DNA from: Streptomyces sp. NA02950 | Lineage (GTDB): Bacteria > Actinomycetota > Actinomycetes > Streptomycetales > Streptomycetaceae | Direction of reading: 5' to 3' | Assembly: GCF_013364155.1 (NCBI RefSeq) | Contig: NZ_CP054916.1 | Span: 3,530,501 to 3,594,500, forward strand | Length of the DNA: 64,000 bases | In this document: positions 1 through 10,067 of the stretch, in pieces | How the letters are laid out: each line of letters starts with the position of its first letter | Position numbering within the stretch: position 1 is the stretch's first letter | The notes under the pieces: generated by a model | Databases searched by the model: none | What the model was told of the DNA's origin: nothing | The model's input: only the letters and a program-made list of their open reading frames with translations | Translations under genes and position numbers: made by a program

Positions 1-1734
<1,734 letters not shown>

Positions 1735-1925
1735 AGGTGCGGGCTCCTTGCAGTGAACGGGGTTCGTCAAGCGGGGCGAGGCGCCTGCGCGGCGGGTACC
1801 GCGGGACATGGCCCCCATGCTTTCGGCCAGGTGCGGACCGCGCTGTCCGACGCACCCAGGATATGCGGCGCGTAACCCGAGAGGGTCCAGAGCCCTCTTG
1901 CCCCGCTTCGTGACCCTGCCATACT

Positions 1926-1952
1926 TACGTCGCCGTAGGTTACGGATCCGTA
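1926..1952. promoter_or_regulatory. candidate TetR operator: two TACG-N4-CGTA palindromes
   Basis: Two copies of TACG-N4-CGTA stand 3 bp apart: TACGTCGCCGTA at 1926-1937 and the perfect palindrome TACGGATCCGTA at 1941-1952. They sit 31-57 bp before the desaturase ATG, where they would overlap its promoter or leader. The desaturase is translationally coupled to a TetR-family gene, so autorepression of the pair by that TetR is the simplest reading. The assignment is inferred from position and symmetry only. Confidence 0.55.
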
Positions 1953-1982
1953 GCCCAGCCCCCGAGCCCCACGAGGGATCCC

Positions 1983-2963
1983 ATGACTGCAAGCCCCGAC
2001 GTGGTCCACGACGCGCCGAAGGCCCAGGAGACGCCGCATCCCTCCGCCACACTCGGCGGGGACAGCAAGCGTTCCATCGAACAGATCACCCTGCTGCTGT
2101 TCATCACCGTCCCGTTCGTCGCGCTGATCGCCGCCGTCCCCCTGGCCTGGGGCTGGGGGGTGAGCTGGCTGGACCTGGCGCTGATGGTGGCCATGTACTA
2201 CATCGGCTGCCACGGCATCACCATCGGCTTCCACCGCTACTTCACCCATGGCTCATTCAAGGCCAAGCGCCCGCTGCGGATCGCACTGGCCATCGCCGGA
2301 TCGCTGGCGGTGGAGGGGCCGCTGGTGCGCTGGGTGGCCGACCACCGCAAGCACCACAAGTTCTCCGACGCCGAGGGTGACCCTCACTCTCCGTGGCGGT
2401 ACGGGGAGACGGTACCGGCCCTGATGAAGGGGTTGTGGTGGGCACATATCGGATGGATGTTCGATGAGGAGCAGACCCCGCAGCACAAGTACGCACCGGA
2501 TCTGATCAAGGACAACGCCGTCCGTACGATCTCCCGGCAGTTCGTGCTGTGGACCGTGGTGTCACTGATGCTGCCCGCGCTGATCGGCGGTCTGGTGACC
2601 TGGTCCTGGCAGGGTGCGGTGACCGCGTTCTTCTGGGGGTCGCTCGTCCGGGTGGCATTGCTGCACCACGTCACCTGGTCGATCAACTCGATCTGCCACG
2701 CGGTGGGCAAGCGCCCGTTCAAGTCGCGCGACCGCTCCGGCAACGTGTGGTGGCTCGCGGTGCTCTCGTGCGGTGAGTCGTGGCACAACCTGCACCACGC
2801 GGACCCGACCTGTGCCCGGCACGGAGTGATGAGGGGGCAGTTGGACTCCAGCGCCCGGATCATCCGCTGGTTCGAGAAGGCGGGCTGGGCGTACGACGTC
2901 CGGTGGCCGGACGAGGCCCGTATCGACGCCCGGCGTCAAAAGGAGTCCGTCGGAGCGGCATGA
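1983..2963 (+). CDS. membrane fatty acid (acyl-CoA type) desaturase
   Basis: This is a di-iron integral membrane desaturase, probably delta-9 type, that introduces a cis double bond into acyl chains and so tunes membrane fluidity. The three histidine boxes are intact: HRYFTH (84-89), HRKHH (121-125) and HNLHH (268-272). Hydrophobic segments at about 35-75 and 185-225 fit the usual hairpin topology, and 326 residues is normal length. The ATG follows GAGGGATCC. Its stop overlaps the ATG of the following TetR gene (ATGA at 2960-2963), so the two are co-translated. Two palindromes just upstream are likely regulator sites. Confidence 0.93.
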   Translation: MTASPDVVHDAPKAQETPHPSATLGGDSKRSIEQITLLLFITVPFVALIAAVPLAWGWGVSWLDLALMVAMYYIGCHGITIGFHRYFTHGSFKAKRPLRIALAIAGSLAVEGPLVRWVADHRKHHKFSDAEGDPHSPWRYGETVPALMKGLWWAHIGWMFDEEQTPQHKYAPDLIKDNAVRTISRQFVLWTVVSLMLPALIGGLVTWSWQGAVTAFFWGSLVRVALLHHVTWSINSICHAVGKRPFKSRDRSGNVWWLAVLSCGESWHNLHHADPTCARHGVMRGQLDSSARIIRWFEKAGWAYDVRWPDEARIDARRQKESVGAA

Positions 2964-3670
2964 TGGAGCCTGTGGCGACCGATAGTAATACCAGCGGCAA
3001 CAGGGACCGGCCCGCCAGGGCCGCCCGGCACTCCGGCTCCGGGACCCGGCGTACCCGCCGGGTCCGGATGACCGGCAAGGAACGCCGGGAGCAGCTGCTG
3101 GACATCGGTCGCACGCTCTTCGCCGAGCGGGGCTTCGGGGGCACATCGGTGGAGGAGATCGCGGCCAAGGCCGGGGTCTCCAAACCGGTGGTCTACGAGC
3201 ACTTCGGCGGCAAGGAGGGGCTGTACGCGGTGGTGGTGGACCGCGAGATGCGCCAGCTGCTGGACATGGTGACCGGAGCCCTGACCGCGGGCCACCCCCG
3301 CGAGCTGCTGGAACAGGCCGCGTTCGCGCTCCTCGACTACATCGAGGCGTACACCGACGGCTTCCGGATCCTGGTGCGTGACTCCCCCGTCGCCCAGTCG
3401 ACGGGCACCTTCGCCTCGCTGATCAGCGATATCGCCACCCAGGTGGAGGACATTCTCGGGCTGGAGTTCAAGGCCCGCGGCTTCGACGCCAAGCTGGCCC
3501 CGCTGTACGCCCAGGCGCTGGTCGGCATGGTCGCGCTGACCGGCCAGTGGTGGCTGGACGTCCGCAAGCCGAAGAAGGCCGAGGTGGCGGCGCATCTGGT
3601 GAATCTGGCCTGGCACGGTCTGGACGGCCTGGAGCCCAAACCCCGGCTGATAGGCCACCGCAAGAGCTGA
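2960..3670 (+). CDS. TetR-family regulator coupled to the desaturase
   Basis: A predicted cytoplasmic repressor of 236 residues. After a basic, low-complexity N-terminus of about 35 residues comes a classic TetR HTH (about 64-85, core TSVEEIAAKAGVSKPVVYEHF) and an all-helical ligand domain. The start chosen is the ATG overlapping the desaturase stop; AAAAGGAG lies about 13 nt upstream. ATG at 2963 and GTG at 2972 are alternatives. The ATGA coupling to a desaturase suggests it senses acyl-CoA or membrane state, like DesT/FadR-type TetR proteins, but the ligand is inferred. The tandem palindromes at 1926-1952 are its best operator candidate. Confidence 0.9.
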   Translation: MMEPVATDSNTSGNRDRPARAARHSGSGTRRTRRVRMTGKERREQLLDIGRTLFAERGFGGTSVEEIAAKAGVSKPVVYEHFGGKEGLYAVVVDREMRQLLDMVTGALTAGHPRELLEQAAFALLDYIEAYTDGFRILVRDSPVAQSTGTFASLISDIATQVEDILGLEFKARGFDAKLAPLYAQALVGMVALTGQWWLDVRKPKKAEVAAHLVNLAWHGLDGLEPKPRLIGHRKS

Positions 3671-3744
3671 GACCGGCCGTGGCCCCGGGCGCGCGGCCCA
3701 CCCGGAGCGAGGCCGATCATCCGGCGGCCGGTGGCATCGGCGGG

Positions 3745-4107
3745 TCAGCCGGTGTGCTCCGGGAACTCCAGCCGGTCGCCCACCGGGTCCTCGGAGTAGA
3801 AGCGGCGGTGACCGGGGAGGTCGCCGTTCCAGGTGACCGGGGCGCCGCGCTCGGTGAGCCGCGCCGCGAAGGATTCGACAGCGGTGACGCGCAGCCCGGG
3901 GTGAGCCCTGCGGGCGGGCCGGAAGTCCTCCTCGACACCCAGGTGGAGCTGGACGGATCCGGTCTGGAACCCCACCCCGCCCCGCGCGGCCAGGACGGGT
4001 GGCTCGGGGATCTCGGTCATGCCGAGGACATCGGCGTAGTAGGCGCGCAGCACGGGTTCGCTGCCCGGCGGGGCGGCGAGCTGGACATGGTCGACGGCGG
4101 CGATCAC
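3745..4107 (-). CDS. VOC/glyoxalase-fold protein
   Basis: A 120-residue single-domain protein of the vicinal oxygen chelate superfamily (glyoxalase/bleomycin-resistance/dioxygenase fold). It starts VIAAVDHVQLAAPPGSE, with the early metal-ligand-type His in DHVQL, and ends DPVGDRLEFPEH, with the usual late Glu in RLEF. Substrate unknown. Its GTG start overlaps the tam stop codon (GTGA at 4104-4107), so it is translated from the tam mRNA and probably falls under TamR control. A role beside trans-aconitate methylation is conceivable but unproved. Confidence 0.82.
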   Translation of the reverse strand: MIAAVDHVQLAAPPGSEPVLRAYYADVLGMTEIPEPPVLAARGGVGFQTGSVQLHLGVEEDFRPARRAHPGLRVTAVESFAARLTERGAPVTWNGDLPGHRRFYSEDPVGDRLEFPEHTG

Positions 4108-4928
4108 TTCTTCCCCTTGCGGGCGACCACGAAGATGCGGCGGAACGGGAAGGGCGTGCCGTACGGCCGGGCCGGGTACGCCGCGCGCAGCCGCTCGCGG
4201 TACTCGGCGACGAACTCCTCGCGCGCCCGCGGATCGTCCGCGAGAGCGGTCAGCACGGGGCGCAGTCCGGTGCCCTTGACCCAGTCCAGAACGGAGTCGG
4301 CGCGGGGGAGGGTCTGGACGTAGGTGGTCTCCCAGGCGTCGACCTCGCAGCCGAGCCCGGCCAGCAGATCCTGGTAGCCGACCGGGTCCAGGACCGCGGC
4401 ACGGTGGCGCAGCACTCCGGCCAGCCGGTCGTGCCAGCGGGGCGACTCGCACAGCTCACGCATCAGGGTGTGGCTGGGGGCGGTGAAGTTGCCGGGGACC
4501 TGGAAGGCGAGGGAGCCGCCGGGGCGCAGGGCGTCCAGCCAGGCGGGGAAGGCGTCGGTGTGGCCGGGCACCCACTGGAGCGCCGCGTTGGAGACGATCA
4601 GGTCGTAGGTCTCGTCGGGGGCCCAGTTCAGGATGTCGGCGGAGCGGAAGTCCAGATGGCCGCCGCCGGTGGTGGGACCGGCCAGTGGACGGGCGGCCTC
4701 CAGCATCTCGGCGGAGTTGTCCAGGCCGATGACGTCGGCGTCGGGCCAGCGGTCGAAGAGCAGCACGGTGCCATTGCCGGGGCCGCAGCCGAGGTCGGCG
4801 ATCCGGGGCGGGCGGCCGGGTCCCGCGGGCAGCCGGGGGACCCGGGCCAGCAGGTCGAGGAAGGGCCGGGTGCGATAGCCCGAGTGGCGCAGGTACTGCT
4901 GTGGATCCCAGTGCGGTGCGGTGCTCAT
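4104..4928 (-). CDS. tam: trans-aconitate 2-methyltransferase
   Basis: A SAM-dependent methyltransferase of 274 residues that methylates trans-aconitate, the isomer of cis-aconitate that inhibits aconitase. The N-terminus MSTAPHWDPQQYLRH is the family's typical W-D-P-x-x-Y-L start. SAM motif I, DLGCGPGNGT, is at about 45-54. ATG at 4928 was chosen because the family motif begins there; an in-frame start at 5024 would include the operator. It is divergent from the MarR gene tamR across 133 bp containing a perfect palindrome. This is the arrangement known from S. coelicolor, where TamR controls tam in response to citrate, aconitate and oxidative stress. Confidence 0.93.
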   Translation of the reverse strand: MSTAPHWDPQQYLRHSGYRTRPFLDLLARVPRLPAGPGRPPRIADLGCGPGNGTVLLFDRWPDADVIGLDNSAEMLEAARPLAGPTTGGGHLDFRSADILNWAPDETYDLIVSNAALQWVPGHTDAFPAWLDALRPGGSLAFQVPGNFTAPSHTLMRELCESPRWHDRLAGVLRHRAAVLDPVGYQDLLAGLGCEVDAWETTYVQTLPRADSVLDWVKGTGLRPVLTALADDPRAREEFVAEYRERLRAAYPARPYGTPFPFRRIFVVARKGKK

Positions 4929-5010
4929 GGTCGTCAAGCCCCCTGCGGGTAACGGTCGGATCGGGACGTCGTGATCGCGTTTCCGGGCGTCCTCACCGTG
5001 CTCCAGGATA

Positions 5011-5028
5011 TCTCTTGATGTCAAGAGA
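5011..5028. promoter_or_regulatory. TamR operator candidate, 8+2+8 perfect palindrome
   Basis: TCTCTTGA-TG-TCAAGAGA is an 18-bp perfect inverted repeat in the tam/tamR divergent promoter. It lies 83 bp from the tam start and 34 bp from the tamR start. It resembles the TCTTGA-type palindrome described for the MarR protein TamR. Binding here would block both promoters. Confidence 0.8.
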
Positions 5029-5061
5029 CTTCATGTCGACAGACCTACTACACTGATCGCC

Positions 5062-5559
5062 ATGGAGGACGAGGTCGATCGGCTGGTCGCGGCGTGGCGG
5101 CGGGAGCGCCCCGACCTCGATGTGGAACCGCTCGAAGTGCTCAGCCGGGTCAGCCGGCTCGCCCGCCATCTGGACCGGGCACGGCGGATCGCCTTCGCCG
5201 AGCATCAGCTGGAGCCCTGGGAGTTCGACGTCCTGACCTCGCTGCGCCGGGCCGGGGCCCCGTACCAGCTCTCCCCCGGGCAGTTGCTCACCCAGACCCT
5301 GGTGACCTCGGGCACCATGACCAACCGGATCGACCGGCTCGCCAAGAAGGGCCTGGTGCGGCGGGAGCCCGACCCCAGCGACCGGCGCGGAGTGCTGGTC
5401 CGGCTCACCGCCGAGGGACGGGACCGCGCGGACCAGGCACTCGCCGGGCTGCTGGAGCAGGAGCACGCCCTCCTCGCCGAACTCTCCCAGGCCCAGCGCG
5501 CGGAACTGGCGGCGCTGCTACGCCAGCTGACCGCCCCGTTCGACAATTTCCCCGGCTAG
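5062..5559 (+). CDS. tamR: MarR-family regulator TamR
   Basis: A winged-helix MarR repressor of 165 residues. The recognition helix region reads SPGQLLTQTLVTSGTMTNRI (about 72-91), followed by the wing VRREPDPSDRRGVLV. In S. coelicolor the orthologue next to tam binds citrate, cis- and trans-aconitate and isocitrate and releases DNA, linking tam to aconitase failure in oxidative stress; the same role is inferred here from context. A -10-like TACACT at 5049-5054 puts the transcript start at or next to the ATG, so the mRNA is probably leaderless. The 3' end overlaps the convergent response-regulator gene by 42 bp. Confidence 0.92.
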   Translation: MEDEVDRLVAAWRRERPDLDVEPLEVLSRVSRLARHLDRARRIAFAEHQLEPWEFDVLTSLRRAGAPYQLSPGQLLTQTLVTSGTMTNRIDRLAKKGLVRREPDPSDRRGVLVRLTAEGRDRADQALAGLLEQEHALLAELSQAQRAELAALLRQLTAPFDNFPG

Positions 5560-6345
5560 GTCGACCGGACCGACCCCGGCCCGCCGGGCCAGCGCCACCG
5601 CCGCGAGGGTGGAGTGCACCCCCAGCTTGCCCAGCACGTTCTGCATATGGGTGCGGACGGTGTGCGGGGAGAGGAACAGCCGCTCGGCGACCGCCTTGCG
5701 GCCGAGCCCGGCCACCATGCAGCGCAATACCTCGCGCTCACGCGGTGTCAGCGACTCCACCAGGCGCTCGCTCTCGGTGCGGTGCTTGCGCGCGGCCGTC
5801 AACTCCCGCAGAACGCCGGTGAGCAGAGCGGGCGGCAGATGCGTCTCGTCCCGCAGCACCCCCCGGATCACCGCGAGCAGCCGGACCAGCGAGCAGTCCT
5901 TGGCGACCCAGCCGCACGCCCCGGCCTGGAGCGCCGCGGCCGCCCGGCGCGGATCGTCCCGTTCGGCGAGCACCACGGTCCGCACCCCCGGCTGGGCGGT
6001 GCGGACTCCGCCGACCAGCGAAATCCCGTCCGACGCACGGCCGTTGACCGACCGGGCGGGTGCGCCGGGCCCCGGTGGCCGCGCTCCGCCGTACGCCGTG
6101 TCGGGCTGCGCGGGCAGCGGCACCGGCACACTCTCACCGACCGCCGTGCCCAGATCGGCGTCGACCAGCAGGACATCGAAACGGCGCCCCTCCGCGGCGC
6201 CCCGCTCCAGACAGCGCAACGCCGCCGGACCGCTCCCTGCCGCGGCCACGTCCACATCCTGCTCCGCCGCGAGGGCGGCGGCCAGAGACTCGGCGAAGAT
6301 GCGATGGTCGTCGACCACGAGAACCCGAATACGTGCCACGGACAC
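5518..6345 (-). CDS. LuxR/NarL-type response regulator
   Basis: A 275-residue response regulator with a receiver domain (about 6-170) and a C-terminal LuxR-type HTH (ESLTPREREVLRCMVAGLG..., helices ending HTVRTHMQNVLGKLGV). The acidic pair is D12-D13 and the phospho-acceptor is D62 in VLLVDADL. Between beta-3 and beta-4 there is an extra Pro/Gly-rich stretch of about 40 residues that normal receivers lack. GTG at 6345 was chosen because the receiver begins 5 residues later; an upstream ATG at 6408 would add 21 atypical residues. No histidine kinase lies nearby, so it is an orphan. Confidence 0.86.
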   Translation of the reverse strand: MSVARIRVLVVDDHRIFAESLAAALAAEQDVDVAAAGSGPAALRCLERGAAEGRRFDVLLVDADLGTAVGESVPVPLPAQPDTAYGGARPPGPGAPARSVNGRASDGISLVGGVRTAQPGVRTVVLAERDDPRRAAAALQAGACGWVAKDCSLVRLLAVIRGVLRDETHLPPALLTGVLRELTAARKHRTESERLVESLTPREREVLRCMVAGLGRKAVAERLFLSPHTVRTHMQNVLGKLGVHSTLAAVALARRAGVGPVDLAGEIVERGGQLA

Positions 6346-6670
6346 CCCCACGTCGCCGGATACTTCCCGGACTGCACCGAGCATCAGTGCGGGTACGGCG
6401 CCCGGCACGAGGTCACCGCAATCCGCGCGGCCGCCGCCGCACCGTCATTGCTACCCCACCCCGGGCGTCGTACCTGACTGTCTCGCCCCCTGATGAAACA
6501 CCGGCCCCCACCGGTGCTGTGCTCAGCGTAAGGCCGGGACCCACAATCCGGAGCCCTTTCGCGAAACTGTCCGTCCGCACCCGTTTACTGTGAGTTTTGT
6601 GTTCGGTCTTGTGGAGTATGTCACCCCAGAACGGCGAAATGTGATCGGGGGCTGGCCGAGGAGATCGCGG
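6346..6670. other. intergenic region downstream of galK
   Basis: 325 bp between the response-regulator start and the galK stop. It holds the promoter for the regulator on the minus strand and a hairpin around CACCGG-N5-CCGGTG near 6500 that may end galTEK transcription. The readable frames have poor codon bias and no ribosome site, so no gene is called. Confidence 0.6.
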
Positions 6671-7882
6671 CTAGAGGCGCCGCGCCCCCGCGCTGGGCAC
6701 CGCGGTGAAGATCCGCGGCGTCGCGTATCCGGCCCCGGCGAACGCCTCGGTGACCGCTTTGCCCACCGCGTCCGCGGTCTCCTCCGCCACCAGCACGATC
6801 GCCGACCCGCCGAAGCCGCCGCCGGTCATCCGCGCCCCCAGCGCACCCGCCGCGTTCGCCGACGTCACGACGAGGTCCAGCTCCGCGCAGGAGATCTCGA
6901 AGTCGTCGCGGCAGGAGGCGTGGCCGTCGGTCAGCACCGGCCCGATGGCACGGACGTCTCCGGCGTCGAGCCGGGCGACGGTCTCCTCCACCCGGCGGTT
7001 CTCGGTCACTACATGGCGGACCCGCCGCAGCACACTGGCGTCCTGGCCGGCCTCGGCGAGCCGGGCGAGCGCCGCGTCCAGGTCCTCGACGGACACCTCG
7101 CGCAGCGCCCGCACCCCGAGCTCCCGCGCGGCCGTCTCGCACGCGGCGCGCCGGGCGGCATACGCGCCCTCGCCCAGCTCATGGGTGACACGAGTGTCCA
7201 CCACCAGCAGCCGCAGCCCCTCGGCCGCCAGGTCGAACGGCACCTGGCGGCGCGTCAGGTCCCGGGCGTCGAGGAAGAGCGCATGGCCCGCGGTGCAGCA
7301 GGCGGACGCGGTCTGGTCCATGATCCCGCAGGGGACGCCCACGAAGTCGTTCTCCGCGCGCTGGCACAGCCGGGCGATCTCCCCCGGCTCGAGCCCCAGC
7401 CCGTAGAGGTCGTTCAGGGCGGTCGCGGTGGCGACCTCCAGCGCCGCGGACGAGGAGAGCCCGGCACCGGTGGGCACGGCGGACGTGAAGTACAGATCGG
7501 CTCCGGGCGGGCCGTCAGCGGAGTCCGGGAGCAGCCCGGCCCCGGTCAGCGCCCAGACCACACCGGCCGGATAGGCCGCCCAGCCGCCGCGGTCCCCGCC
7601 CGGCCCGCTCGACCCGGTCGGTGCCAGGTCGGCGACCCGCAGCTCGACGACGCCGCCCGGCGCCTCCCCGGAGTGCACCCGCAGCACACCGTCGCGGCGC
7701 GGGGCGGCGGCGGCCAGGCAGGTGTGCGGCAGGGCGAGCGGCATGACGAAGCCGTCGTTGTAGTCGGTGTGCTCACCGATCAGATTGACCCGCCCCGGCG
7801 CCGCCCACACCCCGGCGGGATCGGTTCCGTAGACCTCCCGGAACCGGTCCGCCGCCTGCCACGCCCTGTCGCTGTCGGTCAC
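6671..7882 (-). CDS. galK: galactokinase
   Basis: Phosphorylates galactose to galactose-1-phosphate with ATP, the first Leloir step after mutarotation. It is a 403-residue GHMP kinase. The galactokinase signature [15 protein letters not shown] is at about 30-44, the ATP-binding GHMP motif [15 protein letters not shown] in the middle, and motif 3 [11 protein letters not shown] near the C-terminus. The GTG start overlaps the galE stop by 4 bp. It is the last gene of galT-galE-galK, an order known from Streptomyces. Confidence 0.97.
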   Translation of the reverse strand: MTDSDRAWQAADRFREVYGTDPAGVWAAPGRVNLIGEHTDYNDGFVMPLALPHTCLAAAAPRRDGVLRVHSGEAPGGVVELRVADLAPTGSSGPGGDRGGWAAYPAGVVWALTGAGLLPDSADGPPGADLYFTSAVPTGAGLSSSAALEVATATALNDLYGLGLEPGEIARLCQRAENDFVGVPCGIMDQTASACCTAGHALFLDARDLTRRQVPFDLAAEGLRLLVVDTRVTHELGEGAYAARRAACETAARELGVRALREVSVEDLDAALARLAEAGQDASVLRRVRHVVTENRRVEETVARLDAGDVRAIGPVLTDGHASCRDDFEISCAELDLVVTSANAAGALGARMTGGGFGGSAIVLVAEETADAVGKAVTEAFAGAGYATPRIFTAVPSAGARRL

Positions 7883-8856
7883 TCGCTCTCCCTTCGCTGC
7901 GCGAACTCCCAGGCGTCCGCGACGATTCCGGCCAGGTCGGCACGGCTCGGGCGCCAGCCCAGCCGGTCCTTGGCACGCTCGGCGGAGGCCACCAGCACCG
8001 CCGGGTCGCCGCCGCGGCGGGGTGCCGCGGTCTCGGGGACGGGGTGGCCGGTGACGCGGCGGACGGTCTCGATGACCTCACGGACGGAGAAGCCGTTGCC
8101 GTTGCCGAGGTTGCAGATCAGATGCTCACCGGAGGCCGCCGCGGACAGCGCCAGCAGATGGGCCTCGGCCAGGTCGGCGACATGGATGTAGTCACGCACA
8201 CAGGTGCCGTCGGGGGTCGGGTAGTCGTCGCCGTAGACGGAGATCGTCTCGCGGCGGCCCTGGGCGACCTGGAGCACCAGTGGGATCAGATGGGACTCGG
8301 GGTCATGGCGCTCGCCGTACGCACCGTAGGCGCCCGCGACGTTGAAGTACCGCAGCGAGACGGCGGCCAGGCCGTGGGCGGCGCATTCGCCACTGATCAT
8401 GTGGTCGACGGCCAGCTTGGTGGCCCCGTAGGGGTTGGTGGGCGCGGTGGCGGCGTCCTCGGTGATCGGCACCTGGTCGGGTTCGCCGTAGGTGGCGGCG
8501 GTGGAGGAGAAGACGAGGGTGCGCACCCCGGCGTCCCGCATCGCGGCGAGCAGGTCGGTGGTGCCGCCGACATTGTTGGCCCAGTACTTCTCGGGACGTA
8601 CGACGGACTCGCCGACCTGCGAGGACGCGGCGAAGTGCAGGACGGCGTCGAAGGAGGGGTCGAGCCACTTGGCGGCGTCCTGGACCCGGCCCTCGATGAA
8701 CTCCGCACCGCCGGGGACCCCCGCGCGGTGCCCGGTGGACAGGTCGTCCAGCACCATCACCTGGTGACCGGCCTCCAGCAGATGCGCCGCGACCACGCTG
8801 CCGACATAGCCGGCACCGCCGGTGACCAGGTACTTCTTCTGCTGCGCATTGCTCAC
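7879..8856 (-). CDS. galE: UDP-glucose 4-epimerase
   Basis: Interconverts UDP-galactose and UDP-glucose with bound NAD. It is a 325-residue extended SDR. The Rossmann motif [10 protein letters not shown] is at about 11-20, NAD-contact LDDLSTG near 36-42, the serine in SSTAATYG, and the catalytic Y-x-x-x-K in YGATK. The start overlaps the galT stop by 4 bp and the stop overlaps galK by 4 bp, so all three genes are translationally coupled. It also supplies UDP-galactose for envelope glycans. Confidence 0.97.
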   Translation of the reverse strand: MSNAQQKKYLVTGGAGYVGSVVAAHLLEAGHQVMVLDDLSTGHRAGVPGGAEFIEGRVQDAAKWLDPSFDAVLHFAASSQVGESVVRPEKYWANNVGGTTDLLAAMRDAGVRTLVFSSTAATYGEPDQVPITEDAATAPTNPYGATKLAVDHMISGECAAHGLAAVSLRYFNVAGAYGAYGERHDPESHLIPLVLQVAQGRRETISVYGDDYPTPDGTCVRDYIHVADLAEAHLLALSAAASGEHLICNLGNGNGFSVREVIETVRRVTGHPVPETAAPRRGGDPAVLVASAERAKDRLGWRPSRADLAGIVADAWEFAQRRESE

Positions 8857-9896
8857 TTGCTCGCTACCTCTCGCAGTCGCTCGGCCGCGGCCTCCGGCGG
8901 CACATCGTTGATGAACACATTCATGCCGGATTCGGAACCCGCGAGAAACTTCAGCTTGCCGGAAGTGCGGCGAATGGTGAAAAGCTCGAGGTGCAGAGCA
9001 AAATCCCGCCGGTTCGCCGCGGTGAACGGCGCCTGGTGCCAGGCGGCGATGTACGGCGTGGGCGACTCCCCGTCCCCGAAGATCCGGTCGAAGCGCCGCA
9101 AGAGTTCCAGATACACCTGTGGGAATTCTTTGTGTGCGGCATCGTCCAGCTCGGTGAGGTCCGGGACCCGCCGCTTGGGGTAGAGGTGAACCTCGTACGG
9201 CCAGTGGGCGGCATAGGGGACGAAGGCGGCCCAGTGCTCGCCGTCGAGCACCACCCGCCGCCGGTCGGCCAGCTCCCCGGCGACCACATCGTCGAACAGA
9301 TTCCGACCGGTCCGCTCACGGTGGGCGGTGGCGGAATCCAGCATCCGGCGGGTACGCGGGGTCACAAAGGGATACCCGTAGATCTGGCCGTGCGGATGGC
9401 CGAGGGTGACACCGATCTCCCTGCCGCGGTTCTCGAAGCAGAAGACCTGCTCGACGGAGGGGAGTTGGGCCAGCTCGGCGGTGCGGTCGGCCCAGACGTC
9501 GAGCACCAGGGCGGCGCGCTCGACCGGCAGTTCGGCGAAGGAGGCGTCGTGGTCCGAGGTGAAGCAGACCACTTCGCACCGGCCCGACTCCCCCGCCAGC
9601 GACGGAAAGCGGTTCTCGAAGACGACCACGTCGTAGTCGGACGCGGGGATCTCGCTCTGCCGCCCGTCCTTGGAGGGGCACAGCGGGCAGGCGTCGGCGG
9701 GCGGATGGTAGGTACGCCCCTGGCGGTGCGAGGCGATGGCCACGTCGTCGCCGAGCAGCGGGTCGTGGCGGATCTCGGAGCGGGTGGTGATCGGGTCCAG
9801 CGGCCGCAGGTCGACGGCGTCGCGCACCGCGTCGGCGTGCGCGTCGTAGTAGATGAGCTCGCGTCCGTCCGCGAGCCGCGTCGCCGTCTTCTTCAC
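8853..9896 (-). CDS. galT: galactose-1-phosphate uridylyltransferase
   Basis: Swaps UMP between UDP-glucose and galactose-1-phosphate. It is 347 residues of the HIT superfamily. The zinc-type C-P-L-C motif is at about 71-74 and the active-site HPHGQIY near 167-173, with the second His forming the uridylyl intermediate. GTG at 9896 has GAGGAG about 9 nt upstream. It is the promoter-proximal gene of galTEK and starts 171 bp from the divergent symporter gene. Confidence 0.97.
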   Translation of the reverse strand: MKKTATRLADGRELIYYDAHADAVRDAVDLRPLDPITTRSEIRHDPLLGDDVAIASHRQGRTYHPPADACPLCPSKDGRQSEIPASDYDVVVFENRFPSLAGESGRCEVVCFTSDHDASFAELPVERAALVLDVWADRTAELAQLPSVEQVFCFENRGREIGVTLGHPHGQIYGYPFVTPRTRRMLDSATAHRERTGRNLFDDVVAGELADRRRVVLDGEHWAAFVPYAAHWPYEVHLYPKRRVPDLTELDDAAHKEFPQVYLELLRRFDRIFGDGESPTPYIAAWHQAPFTAANRRDFALHLELFTIRRTSGKLKFLAGSESGMNVFINDVPPEAAAERLREVASK

Positions 9897-10067
9897 TCCG
9901 CCGGCTCCTCACCTTGCCATCTCCACTCAACACAACTAAACATAATGAACCACAAGCGCACAGCGACGTCAATGGATGGTGAAGGTGCTCGGACAAAGAT
10001 GGAGAATTCGGATACCTTCACCGCACGTTTGTGGTGCATTCCGTTCACGCAATGAAGCGAGTCACCC
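9897..10067. promoter_or_regulatory. gal/symporter divergent promoter region
   Basis: 171 bp between the galT and symporter starts. An unusually A-rich tract (about 9928-9955, with ACTAAACATAATG) stands out. On the minus strand a TTGACG (9972-9967) lies upstream of CATTAT, a plausible -35/-10 pair for galT with a long spacer. S. lividans galP1, a galactose-induced promoter, occupies the equivalent place. I could not identify the operator with certainty. Confidence 0.6.
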
